From Microbulbifer litoralis (lineage in GTDB: Bacteria; Pseudomonadota; Gammaproteobacteria; Pseudomonadales; Cellvibrionaceae), in contig NZ_JALKCV010000018.1 in the NCBI RefSeq assembly GCF_023634065.1, positions 26,349 through 90,348 of the forward strand: a stretch of DNA of 64,000 nt. Direction: 5' to 3'. Within the stretch, counting starts at the first letter, position 1, and each line of letters starts with the position of its first letter. The translations under genes and the position numbers were made by a program. Below are positions 9,771-22,898 of the stretch, one piece after another. The notes beneath the pieces are model-generated. The model saw nothing but the letters and a program-made list of their open reading frames with translations. It was not told the DNA's origin and ran no database searches.

Positions 9771-10527
9771 CAAAAAACGTTTCGGTGGCCACGGCGAAAA
9801 ATTCCGCCGGCGACTGCGCGCCGTAGATATCCAGTATCGACGGCGCTTCCCCCGCGAGCGGTTCGTTGCCGCCGTCCGGCTCCGCCCCGGCCTTTCGCCG
9901 CAGCCGCTCGAATTCCCTGCCCATGACTGCCGCCCAATTGCTGCCTTCACCGGCGTCGGCGAACAGCGGCCGGCCATCGTAGTAGCCGTCCTCCTCGTCG
10001 AGTTTGTGGGCAAACTCGTGCAGAGCCACATTGCGCCCGTTCTCCGGGTGCGCCATATCCTGCTGCAGGTCCGCCCAGGAAAGGACCACCGGTCCGCGAT
10101 AGTGCGCCTCGCCCTCGCGCGCGCTGTGCTCGGTGGATTCCACGTAATTCTCCACGTGGGTTTCGCGGGCCACGTAGGTATCCGGGTACATCAATACCGT
10201 GTACAGGTTCGGGTAGCAGTGGTTCTCCCGCCCCAGCAGCAACAGGCAGGCGAAGCCGGCCACCGCCAGCCGCATCGGCTCCGTCACCCGCAGGCCGTCG
10301 CAGCCGACGAACTCCTTGTCGTGCAGGAACAGCGCGACGTTGGCCTGCAGTTCCCGCTGCTGTTCCGGCGACAGGTGGCGGTAGAGCGGCAGCGCGCCGA
10401 TCAGCAACTCCTGCTGTTCGGCGGTGAGCGGTTTGCGGCGCAGGTGCTGCCGGCGCCAGCGCCGGTAGTAGAGGGGCACCAGCCAGACCAGGATGGCGAG
10501 CAGGATAATTGCCAGGAAAGTAGACAT
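9649..10527 (-). CDS. mtfA: MtfA-type zinc peptidase
   Basis: A 292-residue member of peptidase family M90. The zinc site HEFAHKLDEEDG carries the HExxH motif and a following acidic residue. The N-terminus has a membrane segment (FLAIILLAILVWLVPLYY), which the cytosolic E. coli MtfA lacks, so this form is probably anchored. MtfA in E. coli is known as an aminopeptidase that sequesters the Mlc repressor and so affects glucose PTS expression; whether that role holds here is unknown. The 3' end overlaps the MocA-like gene on the other strand by 122 bases. The proline-rich protein gene lies 33 bases upstream on the same strand. Confidence 0.9.
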   Translation of the reverse strand: MSTFLAIILLAILVWLVPLYYRRWRRQHLRRKPLTAEQQELLIGALPLYRHLSPEQQRELQANVALFLHDKEFVGCDGLRVTEPMRLAVAGFACLLLLGRENHCYPNLYTVLMYPDTYVARETHVENYVESTEHSAREGEAHYRGPVVLSWADLQQDMAHPENGRNVALHEFAHKLDEEDGYYDGRPLFADAGEGSNWAAVMGREFERLRRKAGAEPDGGNEPLAGEAPSILDIYGAQSPAEFFAVATETFFVIPTGMKTFHPQLYGELCAFYRLDPHTLLRGNPPGDRYPT

Positions 10528-10560
10528 GCATCTCCGGATCAGCGCTGTGGATACCCGATA

Positions 10561-11229
10561 TTAGGGAATTCCGTACTTGCGCGCGAGTCGATCGATATCG
10601 GCCCCGGATCTGGAAGTCCCGGGGCATTTCCTCCTGAGCCACTGGCTGGATTCCGTACTCGTGTCACCGACCAGTTGCACGACTTCCCAACAGCGGTCTC
10701 CCTGCTGAACAAAGGTGCCGGTGGCGGTCCTGTATCTGGCATCTTCGGATTCGAATCGGCGGACCTTGTTGCGCTCACGGGCCAGCTTCTTCGCCAACCC
10801 GGGATCGAAAACCGTGGAACGGGATTTGGCGCCGGTCTCGGCTGGCGGTGGGCGGGTATCCCCGGCAGATTGTACCGGGGCCGGCTGTTTTTCCACTTTG
10901 GCTGTCGGTTTCGGTGTTGCGGGGCTGGGCCTTGGTTTCGTGGGCTTTGCGGGTCTCGCGGGCTTTGCGGGTGTCGCGGCCGGCGGTTCCGTTGTCGCTG
11001 CTGCCGGCTCGATGGTTTTCGCGGGCGCCGGAACGACCTCCGGTTTGGGCGGCTGTACTATGGTGATCCGAATCGGCGGATTGCGGCGCGGCAGTTCACG
11101 GTCCAGTGACAGGGGAAGCAACAGCAGGGCGGCGTGCAGGGCGAGGGCCAGCAGCAGCGCCAGCAGGATGCGCCGGGAGAGGGGATCTTCCAGTGCGGGT
11201 TCCGGGAATGGCTCGATGGTCTGTGACAC
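10561..11229 (-). CDS. Proline/alanine-rich single-pass membrane protein, TonB-like layout, function unknown
   Basis: A 222-residue protein from a GTG start at 11229; the frame is open further upstream but that part has no plausible protein features and no better start. Residues about 20-40 form one membrane segment (RRILLALLLALALHAALLLL), followed by an Ala/Pro/Lys-rich stretch (PAKPARPAKPTKPRPSPAT) like the periplasm-spanning region of TonB or TolA. The C-terminal 80 residues contain two cysteines (CWEVVQL and RRKCPG). I do not recognise the C-terminal domain; it lacks a clear TonB signature. It sits 33 bases upstream of mtfA on the same strand. The start codon is uncertain. Confidence 0.6.
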   Translation of the reverse strand: MSQTIEPFPEPALEDPLSRRILLALLLALALHAALLLLPLSLDRELPRRNPPIRITIVQPPKPEVVPAPAKTIEPAAATTEPPAATPAKPARPAKPTKPRPSPATPKPTAKVEKQPAPVQSAGDTRPPPAETGAKSRSTVFDPGLAKKLARERNKVRRFESEDARYRTATGTFVQQGDRCWEVVQLVGDTSTESSQWLRRKCPGTSRSGADIDRLARKYGIP

Positions 11230-11543
11230 TGTCTGGCACTGCTTTCCATTGCGGGCGAATCCTGGCTCATTGGAGTTTCGATTTGCCGCGCAGTTCCCGC
11301 GCCCCGGCCTGGGGAGGGACTGGGGAGGGAATTTGGCACCGCGACGCCAAAAGCGGCTATCTTGAAAAATAGGGCTTGCAAAGCGCCCCCGGCGAGGGCA
11401 GAATGCGCGCCCTATCGAGCTTCGCCGGCGATCCCCCGGGAGGTTAGGAAGTTCGGTAACTTGCGGATTTTTAAGATGTTTTTTCTTAAAAAGCAGTTGA
11501 CGAAGCAAGCTCAACTCACTATAGTTCGCAACCACGATGTAAC
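11230..11543. other. Intergenic region before tRNA-Arg
   Basis: A 314-base gap between the divergent proline-rich gene and the tRNA. Apart from the tRNA promoter at 11497-11525 and an AT-rich stretch before it (about 11460-11500), I see no gene or clear signal. An open frame crosses it on the minus strand, but only as an upstream extension of the proline-rich gene. Confidence 0.5.
11497..11525 (+). promoter_or_regulatory. sigma70-type promoter of tRNA-Arg
   Basis: A -35 box TTGACG (11497-11502) and a -10 box TATAGT (11520-11525) are separated by exactly 17 bases. The expected start of transcription, near 11532, lies about 12 bases before the mature tRNA 5' end, a normal tRNA leader length. 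Confidence 0.8.
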
Positions 11544-11620
11544 GCGCTCGTAGCTCAGCTGGATAGAGTACCTGGCTACGAACCAGGCGGTCGGAGGTTC
11601 GAATCCTCCCGAGCGCGCCA
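11544..11620 (+). tRNA. tRNA-Arg (anticodon ACG)
   Basis: A 77-base cloverleaf: acceptor stem GCGCTCG (11544-11550) pairs with CGAGCGC, the anticodon stem CCTGG/CCAGG encloses loop CTACGAA with anticodon ACG at 11578-11580, and the T arm is GGAGG-TTCGAAT-CCTCC. CCA is encoded at the 3' end. ACG is normally edited to ICG by TadA and reads CGU, CGC and CGA. Confidence 0.97.
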
Positions 11621-11625
11621 TACAG

Positions 11626-11660
11626 AAAAGGCCCGGTCCGAAAGGATCGGGCCTTTTTTT
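11626..11660 (+). terminator. Rho-independent terminator of tRNA-Arg
   Basis: A 14-base stem (AAAAGGCCCGGTCC paired with GGATCGGGCCTTTT, one G-T pair) with a GAAA tetraloop is followed by a run of T. It lies six bases after the tRNA. Confidence 0.9.
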
Positions 11661-11781
11661 ATCGCTGTATTCCCAATGTGGGGGCCGGTGGGGGCGCCGC
11701 CCGGCAGGCTATACTGGTGGTAATTGGCCCGGGCCGTTGCGAGGCGGGATTTCCGCCCGACCCGGTCCGAGAAGGCCCCCT

Positions 11782-13707
11782 ATGGCAGATCGACGGGACA
11801 GCGATACAGACCCCGCCCAGGAGCCACCCACACAGGAGCCGCCACAGCGCCCCATGCCGTGGCTGCCGTACCTGGTGTGGATCATGGCGATCCTGCTGAC
11901 ATCCCAGTACCTAGTCAACACCGCCGACGAACCCAGCCGCCAGCAGCTCTCCTACACCGCCTTCAAGGACAAGGTCCGCGAGGGGCAGGTGGCCAGCGTC
12001 ACGCTGCAGGGGGAGAAGATCCGCGGCAGCTACCAGAGCGCCGAAAGCGAGACGGTATCCGCGGGCGACCAGCCGCCGCCGAAACACTTTGTGACCACGC
12101 TGCCGCCGGTGGATGACCCGGACCTGATGCCGCTGCTGGAGGAGCACCAGGTGGAAGTGCGGGCCGAATCCGCCGACGGCAATCTGTGGTCGCGGCTGCT
12201 GGTCGGCCTGATCCCGTGGATACTGATCCTCGGCCTGCTGTTCTTCTTTGCCAGTCGCATGCAGGCGCGCATGGGCGGCGGCATGGGCGGTGCCCAGGGG
12301 CCGTTCAGTTTCGGCAAGTCCAAGGCCCGGCGTTTCGAGCGGGGCGAATCCCATGTGACCTTCGAGGACGTGGCCGGTCTGGCCAACGCCAAGCGCGATC
12401 TGCAGGAGATCGCCGGCTACCTGAAGAACCCGGATCACTACCGCCGGCTGGGCGCCAAGATCCCCAAGGGCATCCTGCTGATGGGGCCGCCGGGTACCGG
12501 CAAGACACTGCTGGCCAAGGCGGTGGCCGGCGAGAGTGACGTGCCCTTTTTCAGTATCAGCGGCTCCGAGTTTATCGAGATGTTTGTCGGTGTCGGCGCC
12601 TCGCGGGTGCGGGACATGTTCGAGAGCGCCAAGAAGGAATCGCCGTCGATCATCTTTATCGACGAGATCGACTCGGTCGGCCGCGCCCGCGGCACCGGGC
12701 TCGGCGGCGGCCACGACGAGCGCGAGCAGACCCTGAACCAGATTCTCAGCGAGATGGACGGTTTCGATCCCCACGAGGCGGTGGTGGTAATCGCGGCCAC
12801 CAACCGCCCGGACGTTCTCGATGCGGCGCTGACGCGCCCGGGCCGCTTCGATCGCAAGATCACCCTGGACCTGCCCGACAGGCCCGCGCGCCTGGCGATC
12901 CTGAAAATCCACGCCCGCGAAGTGCCGATGGCGGACGACGTCGACCTGGAGCGCCTGTCGGCACTGACCGTGGGTTTCGCCGGCGCCGACCTGGAAAACC
13001 TGATCAACGAGGCGGCGCTGCTGGCGGGGCGCGAGGACAAGCCGGCGGTGGATATGGCCTGTATGCTGCAGGCGCGGGACAAGGTGGTGCTCGGCGGCGA
13101 GCGGGAAATGGTCGTCAGCGACGAGGAGAAAAACCTGATCGCCTACCACGAGTCCGGCCACGCGCTGGTGGCCAGCCTGCTGCCCAACGCCGACCCGCTG
13201 GACAAGGCCACCATCATTCCCCGCGGCCACAGCCTCGGCGCCACCGAACAGATTCCCGAGGAGGAGCGCCACAGCCTGCGCCCCAGCTATTTGCGCGACC
13301 GCATCGGTGTGATGCTGGGCGGGCGCGCGTCGGAGCAGGTGATTTTCGGTGAAGTCAGCTCCGGTGCGGAGGAAGACCTGAAGCAGGCCACGCGCCTGGC
13401 GCGCCATATGGTGATCCATTGGGGCATGAGCGACAAGATTGGCCCGGTGGCCTTCCGCCGCGGCGAGGAGCATGTCTTCCTGGGCCGCGAGATTGCCCAG
13501 CAACAGGATTTCAGCGAGCACACGGCGCAGATTATCGACGAGGAGATCGGCGAGCTGGTGCGGGGCATCGAGAAGGAGGTGGTCGCGCTGCTGGAAAAAA
13601 ACCGGGATAAACTGGAAAAACTGGCCGGCGCACTGCTGGAGAAGGAAACACTGGAGGCGGCCGAGATCCAGCGTATTGTCGGCGGCGGAAATAAAGCGGG
13701 CGCTTGA
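11782..13707 (+). CDS. FtsH-family ATP-dependent zinc metalloprotease (likely paralogue)
   Basis: A 641-residue AAA+ membrane protease. Two N-terminal membrane segments are visible ([17 protein letters not shown] and [18 protein letters not shown]) flanking a periplasmic domain. The AAA module has Walker A GPPGTGKT, Walker [10 protein letters not shown] and the second region of homology [10 protein letters not shown]. The peptidase zinc site is HESGH. FtsH degrades misplaced membrane proteins and short-lived regulators. The usual gammaproteobacterial ftsH lies beside rlmE and folP; neither is here, so this may be a second copy. I start at ATG 11782 because the 15 codons upstream in the frame are low-quality sequence. 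The next gene (polX) is convergent. Confidence 0.92.
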   Translation: MADRRDSDTDPAQEPPTQEPPQRPMPWLPYLVWIMAILLTSQYLVNTADEPSRQQLSYTAFKDKVREGQVASVTLQGEKIRGSYQSAESETVSAGDQPPPKHFVTTLPPVDDPDLMPLLEEHQVEVRAESADGNLWSRLLVGLIPWILILGLLFFFASRMQARMGGGMGGAQGPFSFGKSKARRFERGESHVTFEDVAGLANAKRDLQEIAGYLKNPDHYRRLGAKIPKGILLMGPPGTGKTLLAKAVAGESDVPFFSISGSEFIEMFVGVGASRVRDMFESAKKESPSIIFIDEIDSVGRARGTGLGGGHDEREQTLNQILSEMDGFDPHEAVVVIAATNRPDVLDAALTRPGRFDRKITLDLPDRPARLAILKIHAREVPMADDVDLERLSALTVGFAGADLENLINEAALLAGREDKPAVDMACMLQARDKVVLGGEREMVVSDEEKNLIAYHESGHALVASLLPNADPLDKATIIPRGHSLGATEQIPEEERHSLRPSYLRDRIGVMLGGRASEQVIFGEVSSGAEEDLKQATRLARHMVIHWGMSDKIGPVAFRRGEEHVFLGREIAQQQDFSEHTAQIIDEEIGELVRGIEKEVVALLEKNRDKLEKLAGALLEKETLEAAEIQRIVGGGNKAGA

Positions 13708-13839
13708 AGAGAGGGCCGGTTGACCGAATACGCGGCTCGCGCCTGCGGCCACTATCGTCATTCCTGGCCTGGGGCGGAATAATACCGGTTTGTTGTTGCT
13801 CTCTTGGTAGCATGGGCAAAGCGCAGCGTGCCCATCAAT

Positions 13840-15558
13840 TCAACGCCCGAAACGCTTGAGCAGTTTTTTCAGCGGCAGGCAGTTGATCACATCGCCCTTT
13901 TCCAGCCAGCCGCGCCGCGCCTGGTCGATACCGAAGCGCATATAGTCCAGGTCGGTGACACTGTGGGCGTCGCTGGCAATGGAGATTTTCACCCCCAGCT
14001 CCTTGGCCATTTTGCAGCTTTCATCCGTCAGGTCCAGGCGGTCCGGCTGTGCATTGAGTTCGATGGCACAGTCCCTGTCCGCGGCTTCCTGCAGTATCTT
14101 CTCCAGGTCAAACTCATAGGCCTCGCGCTCGTTGATCAGCCGGCCGCTGGGGTGGGCCAGGATATGGCAGTAGCGGTTGTCCAGCGCGCGCACCATGCGC
14201 TCGGTCTGCTTTTTGCGCGACAGGTCGAACTTGTGGTGCACCGCGCAGAGGACGAAATCCAGTTCCTTGAGCACACTGTCCGGCAGGTCCAGCTTGCCGT
14301 CTTCCAGGATGTCCACCTCGATGGATTTCAGCAACCGGATATCATCCTGTTCGTCGTTGTATTTATCGATCGCCTGCAGCTGTTTGCGCAGGCGCTTTGC
14401 GTCCAGGCCGTTGGCGACAGTCAGGCGGCGCGAGTGGTCGGTGATCGCCAGGTATTCGTAACCGCGCCCGATGGCCGCTTCGGCCATCTTCTCCATCGAG
14501 TCGTGGCCATCGGTGGACCTGGTATGGGTGTGGAGGTTGCCGCGTATATCGTCGAGGGTCACCAGTCTGGGTAGTTTGCCGTCGCGCGCCGCCTCCAGTT
14601 CGCCGCGGTTCTCGCGCAGTTCGGGTTCGATATAGGGCAGGTCCATTTTCCCGTAGACGGACTTTTCCGTTTTGCCGGCGATGCGCTCATCGCCCTTGAA
14701 GACACCGTACTCGTTGACCTTGTAGCCCTTTTTGATGCCCAGCTTGCGAACGGCAATGTTGTGGTCCCTGGAGCCGGTAAAATAGTGCTGGGCAGCGCCG
14801 AAGCTGACCTGGGGGACCACGCGCAGGTCTACCTGCATACCGCTTCGCAGGTAGACGGTGGAGCGGGTTTTTCCCTTGGAGACGATTTCCTCCACTTCGT
14901 CGTAGTCGGTGAAATGGTCCATGATATCCGCGTCCTGCCTCGCGGTGATCAGGATATCCAGGTCGCCGACTGTCTCCTTGCGGCGGCGGTAGCTGCCGGC
15001 GATGGCGATGTCTTTGAGGCCCTCGGCTTTCTTCAGGTATTCGACCAGTGGCTTGGCGATCTCCTCTGCCTCGATCAGCTGGGTGCGTTTCTCGTCTCCG
15101 CTGTATTTTTCCAGGCGTTGTTTTATTTTCTCCTCGCTCTTCTCGCCGAAGCCCTCCACACTGCGGATGTCGCCGCGCTCGGCGGCCGCCTTCAGGTCGT
15201 CGATGGTGTCGATTTCCAGGGCGTCGTGCAGCGCCTTGACCCGTTTGGCTCCGAGTCCCTCGATTTTCATCAGTTCGCTGAGGGCGCTGGGTGTGCGTTC
15301 CTCCACTTCGTCCAGCAGAGGCAGTTCGCCGCTCTCCACCAGCTTCCTGATTTTCTCCGCCAGGTCTTCGCCGATATCCGGCAGCTCCGAAAGATCCTCG
15401 CCGTCGTCCAGCAGGTCGGCCATCGAGCGCGGATAGCCGCGCACCGTGCGCGCCGCATTGTGGTAGGCGCGCACGCGGAAGGGGTTGGCCCCCTCGATTT
15501 CCAGCAGGTCGGCCAGGCGGTCGAACTTGTCGGCGATTTCTCGATTGTGGACCGGCAT
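13840..15558 (-). CDS. polX: PolX-type DNA polymerase beta family with PHP 3'-5' exonuclease domain
   Basis: A 572-residue bacterial family X polymerase. Order of domains: an HhH-containing 8-kDa-like and fingers region (ADLLEIEGANPFRVRAYHNA at about residue 17; PDIGEDLAEKI; IEGLGAKRVKAL), the palm with GSYRRRKETVGDLDILI carrying catalytic aspartates, and a C-terminal PHP domain (GNLHTHTRSTDG, AITDHS, HPSGR, SDAHS) that gives manganese-dependent 3'-5' exonuclease and AP-endonuclease activity in known members. It fills short gaps in base-excision repair. The start ATG at 15558 was chosen over an upstream in-frame ATG because MPVHNREIADKFDRLADLL is the usual family N-terminus. It follows ligA by 70 bases on the same strand. 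Confidence 0.94.
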   Translation of the reverse strand: MPVHNREIADKFDRLADLLEIEGANPFRVRAYHNAARTVRGYPRSMADLLDDGEDLSELPDIGEDLAEKIRKLVESGELPLLDEVEERTPSALSELMKIEGLGAKRVKALHDALEIDTIDDLKAAAERGDIRSVEGFGEKSEEKIKQRLEKYSGDEKRTQLIEAEEIAKPLVEYLKKAEGLKDIAIAGSYRRRKETVGDLDILITARQDADIMDHFTDYDEVEEIVSKGKTRSTVYLRSGMQVDLRVVPQVSFGAAQHYFTGSRDHNIAVRKLGIKKGYKVNEYGVFKGDERIAGKTEKSVYGKMDLPYIEPELRENRGELEAARDGKLPRLVTLDDIRGNLHTHTRSTDGHDSMEKMAEAAIGRGYEYLAITDHSRRLTVANGLDAKRLRKQLQAIDKYNDEQDDIRLLKSIEVDILEDGKLDLPDSVLKELDFVLCAVHHKFDLSRKKQTERMVRALDNRYCHILAHPSGRLINEREAYEFDLEKILQEAADRDCAIELNAQPDRLDLTDESCKMAKELGVKISIASDAHSVTDLDYMRFGIDQARRGWLEKGDVINCLPLKKLLKRFGR

Positions 15559-15628
15559 GGGCAGTGGATTCTGCAGTTGGGTAAATGGTATCTCTTCTGG
15601 GTTCAGTATAGGGAACCCGGTTTGGGGG

Positions 15629-18731
<3,103 letters not shown>

Positions 18732-19016
18732 AATTCAGGAATAACGGCGGGAACGCAGCCGGGAAATCAAGGCGCGCATTTTAGCAGTGTTGGACGCTTG
18801 TCACTAATGTCCTCTTTTGTGCCTCGCGAGAAATACCAATAAACCGGTAATATCCGGTCATGGTTATCCCGGCGCGGCATTTGATATGCCCCCGGGGCCG
18901 CTGCGGAAGGGGCATTTAAAATGGCTTTATCGTTGCGCGTGTAACTAATAAGTGTTTGATTTTAAAAGGTCGTTATTTTGTAATAGCGGCCGCCTGAGCG
19001 GATCAAAGGAAAAATA
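18732..19016. other. Divergent intergenic region between dusC and oadGAB
   Basis: A 285-base gap, AT-rich around 18940-18985, that should hold the promoters of dusC (minus) and oadG (plus). I could not fix convincing -35/-10 pairs by eye. A purine-rich ribosome-binding region (AAAGGAAAAA) precedes the GTG start of oadG. Confidence 0.4.
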
Positions 19017-19256
19017 GTGCAAGACACCTTACTTCAACAGGGGCTGGACATTACCGTGTTCGGCATGGGAATCGTATTTACCTTCCTGCTGGTGCTGGTT
19101 ATCGGTACCAGTATCATGTCCCGCATTATTGTCCGTAACTTTCCCGAAGCGGAGACAGCGGCTCCCACCTCAGCCAGACAGCTCGACGACAGCGCGCGCC
19201 TGCGCGCCATTGCCAAGGCAGCAGTCCAGAAACACCGCGAGCGCAATAAGCGTTAA
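19017..19256 (+). CDS. oadG: Oxaloacetate decarboxylase gamma chain
   Basis: A 79-residue protein with one N-terminal membrane segment (ITVFGMGIVFTFLLVLVIGTSIMS) and a charged soluble tail. This is the layout of OadG, the small subunit that joins the alpha and beta subunits and binds zinc. It starts at GTG, preceded by AAGGA at a good distance, and is followed after 82 bases by oadA. The gene order G-A-B is standard. Confidence 0.92.
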   Translation: MQDTLLQQGLDITVFGMGIVFTFLLVLVIGTSIMSRIIVRNFPEAETAAPTSARQLDDSARLRAIAKAAVQKHRERNKR

Positions 19257-19338
19257 ATCCAGCGTATTAAGTAATACGTAATACCATTCAATTTTCTGGT
19301 TGCTGAAAACTTCAATAAATTGCCGAGAGAGATAACCC

Positions 19339-21132
19339 ATGACTGAGGTAAAGAAACCACTGGGTATTACCGATGTGGTCCTGCGCGATGCGCACCAGTC
19401 ACTATTCGCGACCCGTTTGCGGCTGGACGATATGCTGCCGATTGCAGAAAAGCTGGACAAGGTCGGCTTCTGGTCACTGGAGTCCTGGGGCGGCGCCACT
19501 TTTGATGCCTGTATCCGCTATCTGGGCGAGGATCCCTGGGAGCGTATCCGCGAATTGAAAAAAGCCATGCCCAACACGCCGCAGCAGATGCTGTTCCGCG
19601 GCCAGAATATTCTCGGTTACCGCCACTATGCCGACGACGTGGTGGAAAAATTTGTCGAGCGCGCAGCGGAAAACGGTGTCGATGTTTTCCGTGTGTTCGA
19701 CGCCATGAACGATATGCGCAACCTGCAGACGGCACTGCGCGCAGTCAAAAAACAGGGCAGGCACGCCCAGGGCACCATTTCCTATACCGTGAGCCCGGTC
19801 CACACCATGGACCTGTGGGTGGACCTGGGGCGCCAGATCGAGGATATGGGAGCCGACTCCATCGCCATCAAGGATATGGCCGGCCTGCTGCGCCCCTACG
19901 ACGGTTACGAGCTGGTCACGCGATTGAAGGAAGCTGTGGATATTCCGATCCATATGCAGTGCCACGCCACGACCGGCCTTTCCACTGCCACCGCGCTGAA
20001 ATGCGTGGAGGCGGGTATCGACAATGTGGATACCGCCATCTCCTCCATGTCCATGACCTACGGCCACAGCCCCACCGAATCCCTGGTGGCGATTCTCGAG
20101 GGCACCGACCGCGATACCGGCCTGGATATCGAGCTGCTGGAGGAGATCGCCGGCTATTTCCGCGAGGTGCGCAAGAAGTACGCCAAATTCGAGGGCTCGC
20201 TCCGGGGCGTGGATTCGCGCATCCTGGTGGCGCAGGTGCCCGGCGGCATGCTGACCAATATGGAAAACCAGTTGCGCGAGCAGGGCGCCGGCGACCGGCT
20301 CGACGAGGTTCTGGAGGAAATTCCCCGCGTGCGCGAAGACCTGGGCTATATCCCGCTGGTCACCCCGACGTCGCAGATTGTCGGCACCCAGGCGGTACTG
20401 AACGTGCTGACCGGCGAGCGCTACAAGACCATCTCCAGGGAGACCGCGGCGGTACTGCGCGGCGAGTACGGCGCGACACCGGCGGAAGTGAACCGGGAGC
20501 TGCAGCAGCGGGTACTGGAAGGCGACGCGCCGGTAACCTGCCGCCCGGCGGACCTGCTGCAACCGGAACTGGAGAAACTGACCGCGGAGCTGGAGGAAAA
20601 GGCCTCCGCACAGGATATCGCCCTGGCCGGCGACGGCGGGGAAATCGACGATGTGCTGACCTACGCGCTCTTCCCTCAGATCGGTCTCAAATTCCTGCAG
20701 AACCGCGGCAACCCGGATGCCTTTGAACCGGCGCCCACCGGTGCCGGGGCCAGTGCGGTGACCAACGACAGGGGCGAGGGTGTCTATACCGTCACCATCG
20801 AAGGCAAGTCCTACACCGTCACCGTTGCCGACGGCGGCGACGTCACCGGTATGGCACCGACGGACAACGGTTCTGCATCGACCGAATCCGCGCCCGTTGC
20901 GGCGGCCCCCGGCAGCGGCGGTGAGCCGGTCAAGGCGCCGCTGGCCGGCAATATTTTCAAGGTGCTGGCCAGGCCCGGCGACCAGGTTGCCGAGGGCGAG
21001 AGCATCGTGGTACTGGAGGCGATGAAGATGGAGACCTCGGTCAGTGCGCCGCGGGCCGGCACCGTCACTGAAGTGGCGGTGAAAGAGGGCGATGCCGTGG
21101 CGGTGGGCGATGTCCTGCTGTCCATCGCGTAA
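19339..21132 (+). CDS. oadA: Oxaloacetate decarboxylase alpha chain, biotin-dependent
   Basis: A 597-residue protein with an N-terminal carboxyltransferase TIM barrel ([16 protein letters not shown], with metal-binding [13 protein letters not shown]) and a C-terminal biotinyl domain where the lysine of EAMKME near residue 563 is biotinylated. A flexible Ala/Pro/Ser-rich linker joins them. It moves the carboxyl group of oxaloacetate to biotin; the beta subunit then decarboxylates it while pumping sodium out. It is in the oadGAB operon, 13 bases before oadB. The sodium pump fits a marine organism. Confidence 0.95.
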   Translation: MTEVKKPLGITDVVLRDAHQSLFATRLRLDDMLPIAEKLDKVGFWSLESWGGATFDACIRYLGEDPWERIRELKKAMPNTPQQMLFRGQNILGYRHYADDVVEKFVERAAENGVDVFRVFDAMNDMRNLQTALRAVKKQGRHAQGTISYTVSPVHTMDLWVDLGRQIEDMGADSIAIKDMAGLLRPYDGYELVTRLKEAVDIPIHMQCHATTGLSTATALKCVEAGIDNVDTAISSMSMTYGHSPTESLVAILEGTDRDTGLDIELLEEIAGYFREVRKKYAKFEGSLRGVDSRILVAQVPGGMLTNMENQLREQGAGDRLDEVLEEIPRVREDLGYIPLVTPTSQIVGTQAVLNVLTGERYKTISRETAAVLRGEYGATPAEVNRELQQRVLEGDAPVTCRPADLLQPELEKLTAELEEKASAQDIALAGDGGEIDDVLTYALFPQIGLKFLQNRGNPDAFEPAPTGAGASAVTNDRGEGVYTVTIEGKSYTVTVADGGDVTGMAPTDNGSASTESAPVAAAPGSGGEPVKAPLAGNIFKVLARPGDQVAEGESIVVLEAMKMETSVSAPRAGTVTEVAVKEGDAVAVGDVLLSIA

Positions 21133-21145
21133 AGGGGAGACGCTC

Positions 21146-22456
21146 GTGCAGAACCTGATCAACCTGTGGCAGTCGTCCGGTGTCTACCAGATGGCGACCG
21201 GCCAGTTCGCCATGATTCTCGTCGGGCTGGTGCTGCTGTTTCTCGCCATCCGCAAGAATTTCGAACCGTTGCTGCTGGTGCCCATCGGCTTCGGCGGTAT
21301 CCTCGCCAATATTCCCGGCGCGGACCTGGCGCTGTCCGCGGCGGAGACTGCCATCGTCTCCGGCGACAGCGGTGTGGTGCTGCAGATGGCGCAACTGCTG
21401 GGCGTCGACGGCGGCGATCTCCATGCCATGAAAGGGGCGCTGGCCAATGCACCGGCGGCGATCAAGGGCCAGGCCGCGCAACTGGCGATCGACAACGGCT
21501 TCAGCAACGGCATGCTGTACAACTTCTACAGTGTGGCCATCGCTTCCGGTGCCGCGCCGCTGGTGATTTTCATGGGCGTGGGCGCGATGACGGATTTCGG
21601 CCCGCTGCTCGCCAATCCGCGTACCCTGTTCCTGGGCGCCGCGGCGCAGTTCGGTATTTTCGCCACCGTGATGGGTGCGGTGGGACTGTCGGTGGCCGGC
21701 ATCATGGATTTCTCCATCGCCGATGCCGCCGCCATCGGTATCATCGGCGGCGCCGACGGCCCCACGGCTATCTACGTTTCCAGCCTGCTGGCACCGGAAC
21801 TGCTCGGCGCCATCGCCGTGGCGGCCTACTCCTACATGGCACTGGTACCGCTGATCCAGCCGCCGATCATGCGCGCGCTGACGACGCCGGAGGAGCGCAG
21901 GATCGAGATGGTGCAACTGCGCCACGTCAGCAAGCGCGAGAAAATCACCTTCCCGCTGTTGCTGCTGATACTGGTGGCGTTGTTCCTGCCGGATGCGGCG
22001 CCGCTGCTGGGGATGTTCTGTTTCGGCAACCTGATGCGCGAGTGCGGTGTGGTGGCGCGCCTGTCGGATACGGCCCAGAACGCGCTGATCAATATCACCA
22101 CCATTTTCCTCGGCCTGTCCGTGGGTTCGAAACTGGCGGCGGACAAGTTCCTGGACCCGAAGACACTGGGTATCCTGGCGCTGGGGATCGTCGCCTTTGC
22201 GATCGGCACAGCCTGCGGTGTACTGATGGCGAAACTGTTGAATGTCTTCAGCCAGCACAAGGTCAACCCGCTGATCGGTTCCGCCGGCGTCTCCGCGGTA
22301 CCCATGGCCGCGCGCGTGTCCAACAAGATCGGCCTGGAGGCCAACCCGCACAACTTCCTGCTGATGCACGCCATGGGCCCGAACGTGGCCGGCGTCATCG
22401 GTTCGGCGGTGGCGGCCGGCGTGATGATCACCATGGTTCGGGCGATGACTGGCTGA
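21146..22456 (+). CDS. oadB: Oxaloacetate decarboxylase beta chain, sodium pump
   Basis: A 436-residue polytopic membrane protein with about nine hydrophobic segments. Conserved family stretches include [26 protein letters not shown] and [13 protein letters not shown], the last holding the aspartate essential for sodium translocation in known OadB. I start at GTG 21146, preceded by AGGGGAGA; an open frame upstream overlaps oadA and does not look like OadB. No T-rich terminator follows; instead a repeat-rich gap starts. Confidence 0.95.
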   Translation: MQNLINLWQSSGVYQMATGQFAMILVGLVLLFLAIRKNFEPLLLVPIGFGGILANIPGADLALSAAETAIVSGDSGVVLQMAQLLGVDGGDLHAMKGALANAPAAIKGQAAQLAIDNGFSNGMLYNFYSVAIASGAAPLVIFMGVGAMTDFGPLLANPRTLFLGAAAQFGIFATVMGAVGLSVAGIMDFSIADAAAIGIIGGADGPTAIYVSSLLAPELLGAIAVAAYSYMALVPLIQPPIMRALTTPEERRIEMVQLRHVSKREKITFPLLLLILVALFLPDAAPLLGMFCFGNLMRECGVVARLSDTAQNALINITTIFLGLSVGSKLAADKFLDPKTLGILALGIVAFAIGTACGVLMAKLLNVFSQHKVNPLIGSAGVSAVPMAARVSNKIGLEANPHNFLLMHAMGPNVAGVIGSAVAAGVMITMVRAMTG

Positions 22457-22606
22457 GGAGGGAACCGGATGCCGGGGACTCTGTGTTCGTCCTGGCGCTT
22501 GTCAGTTCGTTCAGGAAGGGCCCGCTACTGATATTTTCCTATCGACATGATAGTGGTATTCAGGCTCCTTTAACGACAGTCGAGTTCTGTATTCGTTCCA
22601 TACGGT

Positions 22607-22682
22607 GGTCATTCCGGACTCGATCCGGAATCCAGGCCGCCGGGGCGCTGTCACTGGATCCCGGATCGAGTCCGGGATGACG
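22607..22682. repeat. REP-like double hairpin
   Basis: Two palindromes lie within the 442-base gap 22457-22898: GGTCATTCCGGACTCGATCC with its partner CCGGAATCCAG, then CACTGGATCCCGGATCGAG followed by TCCGGGATGACG, which is roughly the reverse complement of the first. The same TCATTCCGG...CCGGAATCCAG theme recurs at 55747-55777 and 58369-58399, so this is a dispersed intergenic repeat family. Confidence 0.75.
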
Positions 22683-22740
22683 CTTCGAAGTGCAGCCTTT
22701 GGTAAAAAGCCAGATAGAAATACCGATGTTGCTGCGAAGG

Positions 22741-22847
22741 CGCTGATACCGATAGCGGTTTGACAGACCTTATGAGACAGGGATGTCGATTAGAGCGTAC
22801 AGGGATGTATCCACAGCGTGTCTGGCAAACCGCTATCGGTAGCAGTG
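22741..22847. repeat. 107-base inverted-repeat element
   Basis: Arms of 27 bases at 22741-22767 and 22821-22847 are inverted copies with three mismatches; the core TACCGATAGCGGTTTG is perfect against CAAACCGCTATCGGTA. The 53-base centre contains GAGCGTACAGGGATGTATCC. No transposase is encoded. It could be a small non-autonomous element or a strong hairpin terminator-like structure between oadB and the convergent gene. Short open frames across it have no coding features. Confidence 0.7.
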
Positions 22848-22898
22848 CCGCCACTGGGCTTTATTTGTTGAATACGGGGCCCTGCGGTATCGGGGCCA

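Noticed and set aside
11911..13761. A 616-codon minus-strand frame opposite ftsH
   Set aside because: Antisense shadow of a well-supported AAA+ protease; no motif or start signal.
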